The notes beneath the pieces were generated by a model. It saw only the letters and a program-made list of their open reading frames with translations, searched no databases and was not told where the DNA came from. DNA of 64,000 nt, taken from assembly GCA_010015675.1 (NCBI GenBank), contig ML977000.1:537905-601904 (forward strand), given 5' to 3'. Each line of letters opens with the position of its first letter. The stretch's first letter is position 1. Of the stretch, positions 32,091 through 43,827 are shown piece by piece. Made by a program: the position numbers and the translations under genes. Source of the stretch: Byssothecium circinans. Lineage: Eukaryota > Ascomycota > Dothideomycetes > Pleosporales > Massarinaceae.

Positions 32091-33019
32091 ATGGCCTCCG
32101 CAAGACCCCTCCGCACCTTCATCTCGACGGCGTCGTCATCTCTACGCCCCGTTCAACACTCGCGACACTCCCTTGTGCGGACCTCCGCATGCGCATTCTC
32201 AACCAGCACACCCTCAAAAGCCCCCGAATACGAAACAGAAGCCGCCGACCGCCCGCGATGGCAACAAACACCGCCGCGCATGATGGCGCCTTTCCGCACG
32301 CGCCCGCTGCCCAGGGGTCCCGTTTTCAAAGTCAACGATGACCCGCGGAAGTTAGACGATGCGTATATAAAGATGCTGGGGTCGGGTGGGGACCAGATGC
32401 TCACAGACGAGGTAAAGTGGTTGGCGGTGACGCATAAGAGCTTTGATCACGGGAGGAGAGGATTCAATGACCGGTTGGCGTTCTTGGGTATGTAGAAGGA
32501 GGGTCATGGATGCAGGGATGAAATGGAAATGCTGATGGTTGGAATTAGGAAAACGGATAGTATCGCTGCAGACATCACAAGCGCTTCTCAATTCGCCGCA
32601 AGCCCAACAATGGCCCGATAATGCTGAAGGTCGCGCCGGCCACGACAAATATGGCCGCGTGCCATTCATGCACCCCGCCATCAATAGCCTCTCCGCCCTC
32701 TCGCAAGAAGCAAAGGATCGCGTACTGGACAAAACACGGTTAGCCAACCTAGCAGAGCGATATGGACTGGATAAGGTGGCGCGGTGGAAGCCAAAAAGGG
32801 TGCGCAGCTACCACCCCTTAGAAAGTGTTCGCATGAGTAAGGTGGATTAACATGCTACAGGCCGACAACCTACACGGCTCAGGCCAGGAATCCGTCTTAA
32901 CAACATCGCTATACGCCATCATTGGTGCTCTTGCGCTCGAGCGCGGCGGCGAAGTCGCGAACAGAGTCACGCAAGAAAAGATCCTCGTACCGCTCGGTTT
33001 CAGCTTCTCGACCGAATGA
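32091..33019 (+). CDS. MRPL15: Mitochondrial large ribosomal subunit protein mL57 (RNase III fold)
   Basis: Three exons: 32091..32487, 32549..32799, 32861..33019, both introns 61 bp; 268 aa. The N-terminus is a typical matrix-targeting sequence rich in Arg, Ser and Ala with no acidic residues (MASARPLRTFISTASSSLRP). The body is an RNase III-like domain (DEVKWLAVTHKSFDHGRRGFNDRLAFLGKR, split for length here; exon 1 ends inside FLG), without the full acidic catalytic set, as in yeast Mrpl15. Exon 3 supplies TTSLYAIIGALALERGG, the last helix of the fold. It is a structural protein of the mitoribosome, not a nuclease. It could be confused with mL44 (Mrpl3), the other RNase III-fold subunit, but lacks that protein's double-stranded-RNA-binding domain. 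Confidence 0.88.
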
Positions 33020-33254
33020 TGCCCTTCCTATAATTCCGTACTGTGTGCAAAAGAAAAAGCTAGACTTGTACAACATGTACCATATACCAATGTCAAAACA
33101 TACTTTTCGAGACACGCCACTGCCTTTAACCGGTCGACCGCAGCAAAGAAGGTGAAAATATTAATAATATTATGATTCTATATTAGCTACTAACATGGTG
33201 ACGGAAACCAAACTACTGCTAGACTAATCGAGAAAACAGGACAGAACGGCCTAC

Positions 33255-36200
33255 TTACCCCCTCAAAAACCCATCAGCATCATACAAACTCCCCGGTGTG
33301 CCCACAGTAACACTACTCGGCGGATGAACCTGAATCCTCACATTGGGCGTCGCATCCCCCAGCGCATTCCTCTTCCTATACCTACTCCTACTCCCCCCAT
33401 TACCCGCACCACTTTCCCTCCTTCCCGCATCCGTCACCCTCCCACTCCCCGCGTTCTCCTCGCTAGACTTGCGTTCCTGCACCGGTTCGTCTTTGGCCAC
33501 CTCGAAGCCTCTCTTTCTACTCTTCGTCGTCGTCGCCGCCGCCATCATCGTTGTTGATGATGCTGAAGCAGTAGACAGAAGGGGAAGAGGAGAAGACGAC
33601 AAAGGAAGAAAGTGCTGTTTGGGTTTATTCGGAGAATTCGGCGGAAACGGCGGCGTAGAAGCCCAGAACTTCTCCCCATCTTCCCAGATCGAAGAACTTC
33701 TCTCTGCTCTCCTCGGTGTCGTCTCGCCGCCGCCCCCGGGCCGCGGACTCGATGTTACTAGCAGTCCCTTAGGTTCTTCGACCCGCGTAACTGACGGGGG
33801 TGTTGATGGTACATCTATCCTTGTCATCGTCGGGTCCTGCAAATCAAGAATCGTGGCGTCTTCCTCCCAATCGTTTAGTAGATTGCCGACAAGTCTCCGC
33901 CCTTTGTCTTCGTCCCATGTCTCATCCATATCCTCTTCATCCACCTTTCCCTCGCCTCCGCGTTCGCCTCCGTCTTCGGCATCGGAGTTGTTGGTCGTGG
34001 AAGGTTCGTCTAGGCCGTCTAGCCAGCTTTCTTCTCCAGGGAGAGCGATGCTATCCTCTCTCCCCAGCCTCAGATATCGTCTTTCTCCCCGTCCACCCTT
34101 TTCGGCATCCGAGTTCATACGCCGGAGCTTCAGAATCGAAGAGCGCAGGGGACGCGGTGGCGAAACGCGCGGTCCAGAAGGTAAGGGGGAGAGCGTAGGC
34201 ATATTGGTGAAGTTGAGACTAGGTGTCATAGTCGTCGCCGTGGACGGGAGTTCAGCATGACGCGGACGAGGTGAGCTGGGCGGTAATGACAACAAGTACA
34301 TTGAGCTTGGGCTCTCTTGCGCGGGGATCTGGGGTCTAGAGTATGTGGGTATGGGTGGACTGGAAAGCTGGTGTCTAGAAGAGTACGTGGGCATGGGTGG
34401 GCTGAAAGGAAATGCTGCTTCGATCAGGGGATCAAAGAAGTTCTTCGCGTAGCCTGAGCTGTTATAGTTGGAGACATCATCGCCATTAGTCTCTTGTGGA
34501 GCGGCGCTGATGCTCTCGCGCTTATTGTCGAAAGGCGTGGTCAAGCTGTGGAAAGCTTCTTTGCTGAGGAAAGCGGGGTCGATGGTATCACACAGCTCCT
34601 CTGGAATCGCAGTCGCGCTGATGGGAAGACTGAACGCTGTTAACTCATCCTCTCTACGGAATATTGGCCCTGGGATCGTTTTAGGCGAACAGGGAGGCGA
34701 GTCGGGGCGTCTATAGTAATCCGCTGTTCGGTTCGATTGTGCAGATGACTCCTCGGGGATGGTGGAGATGGGTGATGAGAAGTTCCTTGGTGCTACTGGG
34801 CTCGATGTCGGTGTTTGGAAGATGAGGTGTGGACGCTCGGGGTCGTATTCGTCTTCCGCGAGGAGCGGTCGGCCTGGGGAGGAATTGATATCGAGCATCA
34901 TTTCGAACGGGGAGGATGCTCCGGCGCTGGTATAATCGTCGTACTCGTTGGATGGTCGTGAGAGCGCGAAAGTCGGCGGTGCGGATGCGAAGTCGTATGC
35001 ACCGGGAAGGTCGTGGCAGGGACTGGGAAAGCTGGGGATGCAAAAGACGGAACCCGTGCTCAGTCGATGGTCGGAAAAGTTGCGGGGAAGATTCGCATCG
35101 TCGCGGGAGGCGATAGGTGAGCCTATAGGCCCATGGTCGTAATTCGCCATCGATAAAGTTGGGGAGCTTGGGGTGAGTGAAGCACGAAGAGACGTGGTCC
35201 CAAGCTTCAGATCAGGTGCAAAAGTCGAGCTGCTAGGAGGCCTGGGAAGTGATCGGTTGCTCGAAAAGCCGAGGCCAATGTCCAACTTGATGTTTGCAGT
35301 CGCATTTGGAGACTCTTCCTGGATCTCCTTCATAAATCCTGGGCTAGGCGACCGACTACGGGGACCTAGAACGGTCGGTGTGAGAGAGATTCTCACGCAG
35401 TTCTGCCGCCTGTGGCCTTTGCGCGCGCTGGGACTGCCTTTGAGGTTGGATGGTTTGCCTGCGGACATAGGCGCAGGATCCCATTGGAAAGGGTTGCCAT
35501 TACTGCTTCTTCTCGAAGATGCTTGAGTCGACGCCTGGGATAGCTGTCGTTCGGGTGCCCCGTGGTTTCCAGAGGCGCGCTGTAAAATCGAAGAACGCTT
35601 GCGGCGGTCCTCGGGGGAGCCATAGGGAGTAACAAAAGATCCGGACCTGCGTTTTGGGGTCTTCGAACTACGGACCGTCAGAGGACTAGCCGCAGGAGAT
35701 GACACTTTGCTCATAGTGACAGACTCTGCTGTTTTGACGTTACCAATGGAATGATTGCTGGATGAGTTAGTCAGAAGTGAACTCCTCAGCTCGGTCTGTT
35801 GTTGCTGTTGCTGTTCAGGTTGTGTTGATGATGTTACGGAGCTGAATCGGGCGGCGCTGCTCTTGATCGAGCTCTGAGATTGCTGATTCTTTCCGTGGAG
35901 AGTGAGTGTGTCGCGGATAGGGCGCGGTCCTATGATCATGGAGTTGCGCCAGTCGCGTTTAGCCACCTTTTGCACCCGTGAATTCGCTGTTCGCATGATG
36001 GGGCTCGACTGAGTGGCCAGGATCCAACTACCAGCGGATTCAAAGCTCGACATTGACAGGCGCGATGGGCTCCGACTTAACAAGCTACGCCTCCGCGTCT
36101 CGCTCTTGGCGCGTGCAGCGTCTAATGGTAGCGGCGGCAAGGCGCACTCTGGGGCATTCCCAGACGCTGTTCTGTTGTGAAGTTTCGGTCGAGGGAGATG

Positions 36201-36938
36201 TCCAACCAATCCAAGTTTCTCGCTCACAGGAATCTCTGCTACTGACTTAGAGCGACTCCTAAGGGGCTCAACCTTGGTAACAGGTTTAACGGTCATGCTT
36301 CGGCGAAGTGGCTCGACTCGCAAATCGTCCTCTGATTTCCGGAAAGCCGGGTGATGCTGAAGCAGGGACTGGTCAGATGAAGGTCGACTTTGGCTTTTCC
36401 TAGGAGAATATTCGCCTCCCAACGATCCGCTGAGGACTGGAACCAAAGGAGATGCCTTCGGGCTCTCGATGACCGTAGACAGGACCGGCACGCGAATTTT
36501 GCGCATGTGTATCGCTCTCCCCGATGCTCTTCTCGCCGAGAATGGCCAGGACAGTCGTTTCTGCTTGGCGATAAACCCTTCAGGCTTCGGTGGCGCATAA
36601 TACGGTATCGAAGCAGACTCAGGAGGGTTTATCGTGTCGGTCGAATTCAGTGCTCCCCATCCTGACTTCGCACTGTATTGAGAGAGCGTGTTCCGTCGAA
36701 GTACGGCGCGTGGTTTCGTGATGGATTCTCGTTTAACGTTTCTTTGACATTGTTCGATCAAAACACCTCTTGCATCTAGCTCTGCTTCCAAGCGTTTATG
36801 CCTTCGCCTCGCGCGAACGAGGAGGATTGCGACTGTGCAGAGTCCAAGTACGACGATTCCGGTAAGTGCTACGATCGCAACGAATACGATGACGCTCACT
36901 TGCCCGGCGGGCGCAGCGCGTTTCTGAAATGGTGCCAT
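33255..36938 (-). CDS. Large single-pass membrane protein, Ser/Pro-rich, 1227 aa
   Basis: Single exon. The open frame continues upstream to 37040, but only ATG 36938 (MAPFQKRAAPAGQ) is a good start. One strong membrane helix at residues about 13-41 (VSVIVFVAIVALTGIVVLGL) is followed immediately by RARRRHKR, fixing a cytoplasmic C-terminus. The remaining 1180 residues are low-complexity, rich in Ser, Pro, Arg and Thr, with a polyGln tract (EQQQQQQTE), many SP/TP and RxxS sites for kinases, a conserved-looking acidic stretch (SDAEDGGERGGEGKVDEED) and the end SLYDADGFLRG. The layout suggests a plasma-membrane or ER-anchored signalling scaffold. No named family recognised. The stop TAA lies within a GGGTAAGT donor-like sequence, but the DADGFLRG ending looks terminal. 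Confidence 0.8.
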   Translation of the reverse strand: MAPFQKRAAPAGQVSVIVFVAIVALTGIVVLGLCTVAILLVRARRRHKRLEAELDARGVLIEQCQRNVKRESITKPRAVLRRNTLSQYSAKSGWGALNSTDTINPPESASIPYYAPPKPEGFIAKQKRLSWPFSARRASGRAIHMRKIRVPVLSTVIESPKASPLVPVLSGSLGGEYSPRKSQSRPSSDQSLLQHHPAFRKSEDDLRVEPLRRSMTVKPVTKVEPLRSRSKSVAEIPVSEKLGLVGHLPRPKLHNRTASGNAPECALPPLPLDAARAKSETRRRSLLSRSPSRLSMSSFESAGSWILATQSSPIMRTANSRVQKVAKRDWRNSMIIGPRPIRDTLTLHGKNQQSQSSIKSSAARFSSVTSSTQPEQQQQQQTELRSSLLTNSSSNHSIGNVKTAESVTMSKVSSPAASPLTVRSSKTPKRRSGSFVTPYGSPEDRRKRSSILQRASGNHGAPERQLSQASTQASSRRSSNGNPFQWDPAPMSAGKPSNLKGSPSARKGHRRQNCVRISLTPTVLGPRSRSPSPGFMKEIQEESPNATANIKLDIGLGFSSNRSLPRPPSSSTFAPDLKLGTTSLRASLTPSSPTLSMANYDHGPIGSPIASRDDANLPRNFSDHRLSTGSVFCIPSFPSPCHDLPGAYDFASAPPTFALSRPSNEYDDYTSAGASSPFEMMLDINSSPGRPLLAEDEYDPERPHLIFQTPTSSPVAPRNFSSPISTIPEESSAQSNRTADYYRRPDSPPCSPKTIPGPIFRREDELTAFSLPISATAIPEELCDTIDPAFLSKEAFHSLTTPFDNKRESISAAPQETNGDDVSNYNSSGYAKNFFDPLIEAAFPFSPPMPTYSSRHQLSSPPIPTYSRPQIPAQESPSSMYLLSLPPSSPRPRHAELPSTATTMTPSLNFTNMPTLSPLPSGPRVSPPRPLRSSILKLRRMNSDAEKGGRGERRYLRLGREDSIALPGEESWLDGLDEPSTTNNSDAEDGGERGGEGKVDEEDMDETWDEDKGRRLVGNLLNDWEEDATILDLQDPTMTRIDVPSTPPSVTRVEEPKGLLVTSSPRPGGGGETTPRRAERSSSIWEDGEKFWASTPPFPPNSPNKPKQHFLPLSSSPLPLLSTASASSTTMMAAATTTKSRKRGFEVAKDEPVQERKSSEENAGSGRVTDAGRRESGAGNGGSRSRYRKRNALGDATPNVRIQVHPPSSVTVGTPGSLYDADGFLRG

Positions 36939-38291
36939 TGTGTTTCTCTCAAGGTCTCCTTTCCGTAGTGGTGATGTAAGGTCGATTGCGCCGTCGCAAT
37001 GTGCCTTCGTCTCAATGTCGATTCCAATTGTCGCCCACACTTCGCCCTTCCGAGCGCGTCGTATCCTCAGAAAATTTTCAAGCCTTGATATCCGCCTCTT
37101 TCAAGAAAGAAAACTACTGTCCAAACAAAAGCCCACGATGTAGCGAACGGCGCAGCGCACTCGCGGCAAAAGCGTATGCCCACCCAACAAAAGAGAGGAA
37201 TTTCAAGATAAACATACATGTTGCTGTGTCTTGTCGAGACTTGGTGGTCGTCACAACAAACTGTAAGGAATGGACTTGAGATATGAAGGCAAAAACAACA
37301 AACGCTGAGGCGCAATAGCAAGGGAGATGGGATGGAATGTGGAATTTTCGTCGAGAACAGCTGTGAGAGGCCGGAGTTGTGGTGGAGAAGCTTTGCATTG
37401 GATGATTTTCGAGCTGTCAATTGGCAATATTGGGGATACCAGGTGCCGTGACCTGTCAGTGTGATACTGTGGGGTTGGTAGTGTTGATAACGTGATTGAG
37501 CCCTGCGGTCCCTTTTTGAAGCCGTTGTTTTCGCAGCACATCTACCAAGCGACAACTTGCCTTTCCATCCTCAACACCATCTCATTTCATCTGTCGCTCG
37601 AAATAATTTTGAAAAGTGACGTATTCTGCGTCAGTACTACGAGATCCAAGGGAAATGCTACCGCTTTCAGGCAGTAGGTAGCCCGCTGTGGATCAGGGAG
37701 TCTAAGACCCGACATGCAAGTACCCCAACATAGGCCAAATTGCTCAGACATCAGCCAAAAAGGGCCTTGAGCGTTTGGTGCCTGGTCCGACAACTTGGTC
37801 GGTGGATGCGAGACGAATGGGTGCTGCGAACGTGGTGTCGCAGAATGGTGTGGAGAAACATGGCTTGGGAAACTTCACGATAAAGCGCAGGGCGGGTTCT
37901 GAGACCTGGTTTCACGCAGATTGTGTTTTTAGAGCGCGAAATGTGGAAGATCAAGGTAGGCTGGAGATGAAATTAGATGAACGCTAAAGTGATGGTGGTG
38001 GAGTGTGCGCGATGCAAGTTTGGAAGTAAACCACTCGATTACTAAGCAAGCTTTTGTCCATGGTAGGATATTAGCAATGATAGGGCGGTTCAAAAGGGTT
38101 TGTGGTGACTCTAAGATCAGTTTGCTTCACAAAATAGTTCACTGGTTTGGACATTGCAAAGAGTTGGAGTTTCTAGGGGATGTCCAAGTAGATTCGCACG
38201 AAAATGAAGAGCGGACATAGCTCAGGGTATAATATGAACACGAAGAAGATGATGTAAACCGATAAAACTTCCCCAGTCTACTCATCAAGAA
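36939..38291. other. Gene-free stretch
   Basis: About 1.35 kb between two leftward genes. Several overlapping frames (37067-37555, 37775-37987, 38005-38220) have no domains or splice support. C/T-rich tracts just upstream of 36938 fit a long 5' leader and promoter. Nothing else seen. Confidence 0.45.
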
Positions 38292-39790
38292 TCACCGTTT
38301 CTTCCAAAAGAAAGGCGTAGCGCTCTTCGGCGGCGGATCAAACTTCATGCCCCCCTCCTCAATCTCCATCTGCTCGATCTTTGCCCGTCTTCCCTTCTCC
38401 AACTCCCTCTCCGCCCTCTTCTCGCTCATCTTCCTCCTGCACCCGAGCACAAAACAGTATACGCAAATCGCGATGCCCATGCCTCCTAGCACACCACCTA
38501 TCACCGCGCCTATGAGTCCATGTCTCTTCCACGCGTTCTGGTTCGGACGCTCGTAGGCGACAGGTGTGGACTTTGGGCAGAAAGGGACGGGCATGACGGC
38601 GTTATTCTTCTGGATGGCTTTTGCTAGATAGAAGTTTTGCGAGTCGAAGTCTGCCATTAGGTAAACTTGGCTTAGGAAGGCGACGGAGAGGTAGAAGGGA
38701 GCGGTAGAGTCTTTGGAGCGCTCTTGGATGGGAGTAATGTTCGATTGGTTGGCAAGGACTTCGGCGGGAAGGGTGATGGTGAAGCCATCTTCAAGGACGA
38801 TAGAGAGTGTGCCGTTGAAGGCGTTCTTGAGCTTGAGGGAGCGGTCGCCCCAGTAGTTGTCTTTTTGGGCGTCGAGGCGTTTGATGAAGTTCTGCGTGAT
38901 TTCGTATGGAAGCGAAAGCGGGTATTGGTCCGTTGTTATCTCTGCAGTGAAGGAGCTGGGACGAGAGCCCATGGATGGAAAAGCGACGGGGTCGAAGAGC
39001 GACGTGTTAGATTTGGGGTTTGCCGTTTCGGTGAGAACAATATCTTTGACGCGAACACTCATAGGGTTCATCTTTGTAGTATCCATAGGATACTTGTGAA
39101 CATCACCAGTGAAGCGACCAGAGTCGTAGCCGCCGAATGTGTTGCTTCCGTTGACGAGACCTCCAGCGCGATCGAAGCCTTGTCCAATGTAGAGCGAGTA
39201 TGTTTTGCCAGCAATCATGTCGCGGCCAGCGAGGTCGCGGAGCACGGTCGAAGAGAGGCCCATGCCAACGATACCTGGGGTTGTTGAACCTTCTTCGGCG
39301 ACTTTGACGGTAGACTTCTCGAGGAGGGTTTGCGAAGCACCGTCCGTTTCGAAGTAGTGTGTGTATAACCGGAGAGTGTCCTCGCCGAAGAAGCCTTTCA
39401 CTGAACTATTGCCGTTGTCTAGTGTTCGGAAGTCTTTCATTTGGGAAAAACTATGCTGGTTGTCAGTACGTGATGCATTCGTCCAAGCTCGTGAACGTAC
39501 CTTGTTGAGTCTTCCGACTTAAAAAAGCCACCTGTTGAGGTGTCGCACTTGGCTAATGTGCTGTTGCCGCAATACGCATGAGACGCAAACGATGTATGAT
39601 TCTGCGATAATGATGGCCAAAGACTGTGATTCTGTGCCGGTGTCCCTACACCAATAAATGACCCATACTGGAAGACGGGTGAATCGTGGACAGCTCTCCT
39701 GTGAATGTCGACATAGATGGGGGCTCGGGAGCAGTTGAAGGCCACCGTGGACTGAGCCAACAGCACGGCAGCAACGAGTATCGACGCCAT
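38292..39790 (-). CDS. Pepsin-like membrane protein lacking the first catalytic Asp
   Basis: Two exons: complement(38292..39450, 39501..39790), intron 50 bp; 482 aa. A signal peptide (MASILVAAVLLAQSTVA) leads into a pepsin-fold ectodomain: GSFIGVGTPAQNHSLWPSL occupies the place of the first strand-flap unit, and GIVGMGLSSTVLRDL resembles the substrate-cleft region after it. Where active enzymes have F-D-T-G-S there is WPSLSQN, so the first catalytic Asp is missing and proteolysis is unlikely. Several N-glycosylation sites (NHS, NHT, NGS, NGT, NQS) are visible. A membrane helix near residues 405-432 (GLIGAVIGGVLGGMGIAICVY) and a short basic cytoplasmic tail follow. It belongs to a family of fungal type-I membrane pseudo-aspartyl-proteases, perhaps surface sensors or adhesion proteins (inference). 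Confidence 0.82.
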
Positions 39791-41376
39791 GGCTAAGCTT
39801 GAGTCCAGCAAGCAGTGTACAAATCCGAAAGAGAAAAGGTGAAAGGCGAAACCACAACACGGACTCGGGCGAAAAGGAAGAGTGGAGTAGACTGTATGAA
39901 CGAACAAAGCACAGTCCTTCTCTTCAACGAAGATCTCACACCTGTAAGACAGACGAAAGCGCAAAGCGGTGTCTTTGTAGGCCTGCTCCATCTCACCATT
40001 CCACAGACTAAGATGATCCGTCAGCCATCTGACCAACCAGGCCACACTGCTGCTATTCTTACACCCCCATCCCTCCCATCTTTAGCGCACGGCGGCATCC
40101 TAGCTAGCTGTCCTCGGATGGAGCCGCACAAGGGCGCTTCGAAGTGGAGGCACAAAACTCCACTGCTGGGCGCTTGGAAGACACGGATGACCTCGCTGAG
40201 AAGAAATTCCGGTCCGAAAGGTACATGAAGTGAGGGGTGAAGAGTGATGATTGGTCTTGTGTTTGGGGGAATGCACTAAGAATAGGCCAAGCGCTAACGG
40301 ATGGTAGTGATTGGGTGAGAGCTGACGCGGGCAAGCGATATACACTGCAGTGTTGAGCTGCCTGCATCTTCTCTTCCGGTTATATTTTTGCCGTCTTTCT
40401 AATTTGTTCTGGGTAGATTAGTCGGAATTGTTGCGGGTTAATTTGCTTTTTATGGAGCGCTAACCACCCACCGTTGGTTGCCTTCGAAGCCAGCCGCCTG
40501 GTTCCCAGATCTCAACGGTCGCAGCAATTTATTTTTTGCTTCACATAGATTGCATTCAACACGATCGTTAAGCCGAGTTCCAGAATAATGCGGAGGCCCA
40601 TACCTCCGTGTCAGGCGTAGCTGAGAAATTGCAGTCCTGCAGTCAGACGGCCCAGAGCGCTTACCCTTGACCCTCGCATGCACAGGTACGGGGAAGACTG
40701 GCTTCAATTACAAACGTGATGATAAAGTACAAGGGACAGATAACGTTTCGCTTGCCACTGCTGAAGGTAGACTGAAAGCTGAAACAGAGAGCGGCACAGG
40801 TAGGTGGGCTGAATGTTTATATGGTGCGAAAACAGAAAGCCCATCATCTACACCGAGAAGGCGCGCGGTTAGGGCAGGCCGCCACCATGCCTCACGACTA
40901 CCGTTATCAAGCCCGTAGTGTTGGAGGTTGCCTTCAACAAGCGACGATCTTGAATGTATATTTGGAATTCAAAGAAGGCACTCGAACTCTGAGGGCCGTG
41001 ATCGGACGATAGATATCTACTGTATACCTATTCAATATACATGAATCGCATATGCTACAATGGTGTCCACCCACACATACATCCATCCACTGAACGCCGC
41101 CTATGCGAAGAAGCAAACCCGCTAAATGATGAGAAAGGAGGCATATACTCCTGCCCGAAACAATGCCCTTTTACTGATAGACGCCTGGGCTTCCACCATT
41201 TGGAAGCAATGCTGTGAAATATCCCATGACCATAGTGTGGCGTAGCAAACACTTTTGATACAAGGAAAATACGTCTTGATGTTCATCGTGCGTGCAAAGG
41301 ACAACAGCGAGATACACTCATCGTTCCGCCTGAACACCAAACCATGCTATACCCGAAACTCCGGTGTGAAGAACGA
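39791..41376. other. Gene-free stretch
   Basis: About 1.6 kb between two leftward genes. No frame with ATG, domain and splice support was found. Frames at 40104-40367 and 40667-41012 look like chance. Holds the promoter of the pseudoprotease gene and the 3' flank of the CAF-1 gene. Confidence 0.45.
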
Positions 41377-43355
41377 CTAGGTGATGATTGTCCATCTCTT
41401 CTCCTTCTCAGTCGGACCCATGCGCTTAGCGATCAGCGTGAGCGTATTCGTAATTGCGTCCTTGGGCAGGTCGGGGAACTTCTTCTTCAATGCTTCAATC
41501 ATTGCGATCTTCGTCATGTCCTGGCCTTCCACTTCAGCTTTGAATGCCGGAAGCTGTTCTGTCGGGATCATCCTCTTCGGCTTTGCGGCTTTCGCATTGG
41601 TGCCTGACTGTGTCTTGGGTGACAGGTTCGATGTGTTCAGCAAACCGTTGACGGGTCGTGCGGTGAGTGGTAGCCGCGGCGGGTTCATCGAGCCATTAGC
41701 AGCAAGGTCTTTCGTGGCTAGCCGAAAGGGCACGAGTGCCGGGCTTGGCTCAGGAGCCCAGTAGGCTGTCGAGAATGGGTCGACAGACAGGGGTAGGGGA
41801 TCTGCGTTGACCATTTAGTATGCCGATGAAGATGGCTCCATGATTAATTCAGAAAACATACCCAGCAAGAAGCCGATCTTGAAGTCCTTCAACTCGGTAC
41901 AGATAGCTCCAGAACCATCGTTTAGTATGGACACACCGCTCTGATCTTCCCAACACAGTCCAGAGCTAACAGGTTCCTGATCACCGCTAAGGAGGCGACG
42001 CTTAATCTCGGGATCATCGTCGTCGTCAAGGAAGCCGTCCATGTCTTCCTCACCGTCCTCATCCATATCGTCCTCACCTTCTGAGCCCAAATCCTCGCCC
42101 TCCTCTGGTTCCTCCCATTCAGCTTCGGAATCATAGTCGTAGTTAAGGTCATTCAGCCCACGGCAGATCGGATTGCGTGCGAGTTTCCGTTCTTCAACTG
42201 AGGTATGAGGCTTGGTATATGTGCCATAGTAAGGCGGTCGGACATCCTCAGGGAAGCACAAGTACTTCATGGGTATTTGTCGGAGTAGGTCGAGGGGCTT
42301 CAACTGCTGACCACTACCATCACCCGTCAAGTCGATGGGGCAGTCCGAAGAGCCGTTGATCAAGTCGACCACCTCGCTTATAGTCACTGTCTTCAGTCCT
42401 CGTCGTCGCTTTGGGAACACGGACCGGAAGTTGTCTAGGGTTATCGGTTCCATATTTGCATCCTCGTGCGCAACTAGGTTATCCATACGAAGCCTGGCTG
42501 CAGCAAGATTTTCCGGGTTCTCCATGAATGCGTTTTGTGGCGCAAGTATAGTGTGCGGCGGTAGTGAGAAAGGCAGAAAAAATCGCTCGTATTCCGACTG
42601 TGCATTCTGTTGGAGCGATTTCTGTGGCGAGGGAGGAGTAAGATTAGTATCAGTCGTGATGGTGTCCGGAGCTAATGATATTGGAGCAACTGCAGGGTCT
42701 TGGATGGTATCTACCGTGACTTTAGTTGCGGAGGGTTCGGCGGCCTTGGGCTTGGTGAAGAAAGCATTGAGCTTCATCTGGGACTTCAAATGGTTAGCAT
42801 CGTTGATGTAACGGGTACCAAGAAGTTGGTCAGACTTACTCGCTCCTTTTTGGCCTTCTCTTCCTCCTTTCGTTTCTTTTCCTCTTCTTTCTTACGCTTC
42901 TCTTCCTCTTTGCGTGCCTTCGCCTCCTCATCCTGCTGTTTCTTCATCTCGCTAGCCCGCTTCTTCTCTTCCTTCTGTTGTGCCTTCAGTTCATCGTCGG
43001 CCTTCTTCTGCTCCAGCTTCTCCGCACGAGCTTTAGCCTTGGCCTCCTTATCGAGGCGCTGCGCTTCTTTCTCTTGCGGAGTCAGCTTCCGCCTCTTCGC
43101 AGGCTGTGTACTGGAGGCGGACGCAGACTGGGTGGGAGCGGGGGCATTGCTGGCGGTCGACGGAATGGAACTCGTGGGAACTACCGGAGTAGAAGCTTGT
43201 TTCAGGGGTGAGGGGGTATCAACGGAGAGGACCGTCAATGGTGTAGAAGAGGCAGAGTTTATGTCACGGTTGTTGGGTGTGGATGGCTCCGCAACGTCGT
43301 CGAAAGGGCGTTTCTGTGATGCCGTGAAGGAAGGCACAGACACGGATGCCTCCAT
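41377..43355 (-). CDS. RLF2: Chromatin assembly factor 1 large subunit (p150/Cac1)
   Basis: Three exons: complement(41377..41801, 41862..42783, 42840..43355), introns 60 and 56 bp; 620 aa. CAF-1 deposits newly made H3-H4 at replication forks. Domains in order: a Ser/Thr/Pro-rich N-terminus; a long Lys/Glu/Arg (KER) helix at residues about 90-172; a canonical PCNA-interacting PIP box, Gln174-M-K-Leu177-N-A-Phe180-Phe181, directly at the start of exon 2. Then comes the KYLCFPEDVRPPYYGTYT segment and the acidic ED domain (EAEWEEPEEGEDLGSEGEDD to DDDD) that binds histones. Exon 3 encodes a C-terminal winged-helix DNA-binding domain (FKAEVEGQDMTKIAMIEALK; FPDLPKDAITNTLTLIAKRM). A TACTAA branch site precedes the last acceptor. 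It shares a divergent promoter with SPO11. Confidence 0.95.
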
Positions 43356-43827
43356 GGTGTTCTCGATGCGAGAGTGCGTCGATGGGTGTTGTACAGTATG
43401 AACGGCAACGGTGGCGGGTTGAAATGCAGAAGGTGGTGTGTGACGATAACGTGAATTGGAGAAAGAGCGACGCGGTCGCGCCTACGCGTGCCGGCGCGCA
43501 CAGTCGAGACTAGCCACTTTGAATCTAGCGCCCTCACGAACGTGTCTTCCGTCACTCACGCCTCCAGATGTCAAGCATTGCACTTCAACACTCCCTCACC
43601 GTGCCATGAAATCATCCAATTGGACTGATTTAGAGAACACTCTCCATCCGCGGCACTGCTTGTGTCGACCGCACCGGAGAGACCCGACTGTATCCTTACA
43701 CCTTTCGCATGAGGTCGACTCGTCGCCTCGCGATCCTTTGATCCCATCTATACTCACCTGGCACGACTAATTGCAGGCTTACAGCAATCCTTACCACTAT
43801 ATGCCCTGATGGGATTGATATACCATC
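43356..43827. promoter_or_regulatory. Divergent promoter, RLF2 / SPO11
   Basis: 472 bases between two ATGs pointing apart. It contains C-rich and CACTC-type tracts near the SPO11 side. No ORF of note. One gene is expected in S phase, the other in meiosis, so this region may need to separate two programmes; this is an inference. Confidence 0.5.
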
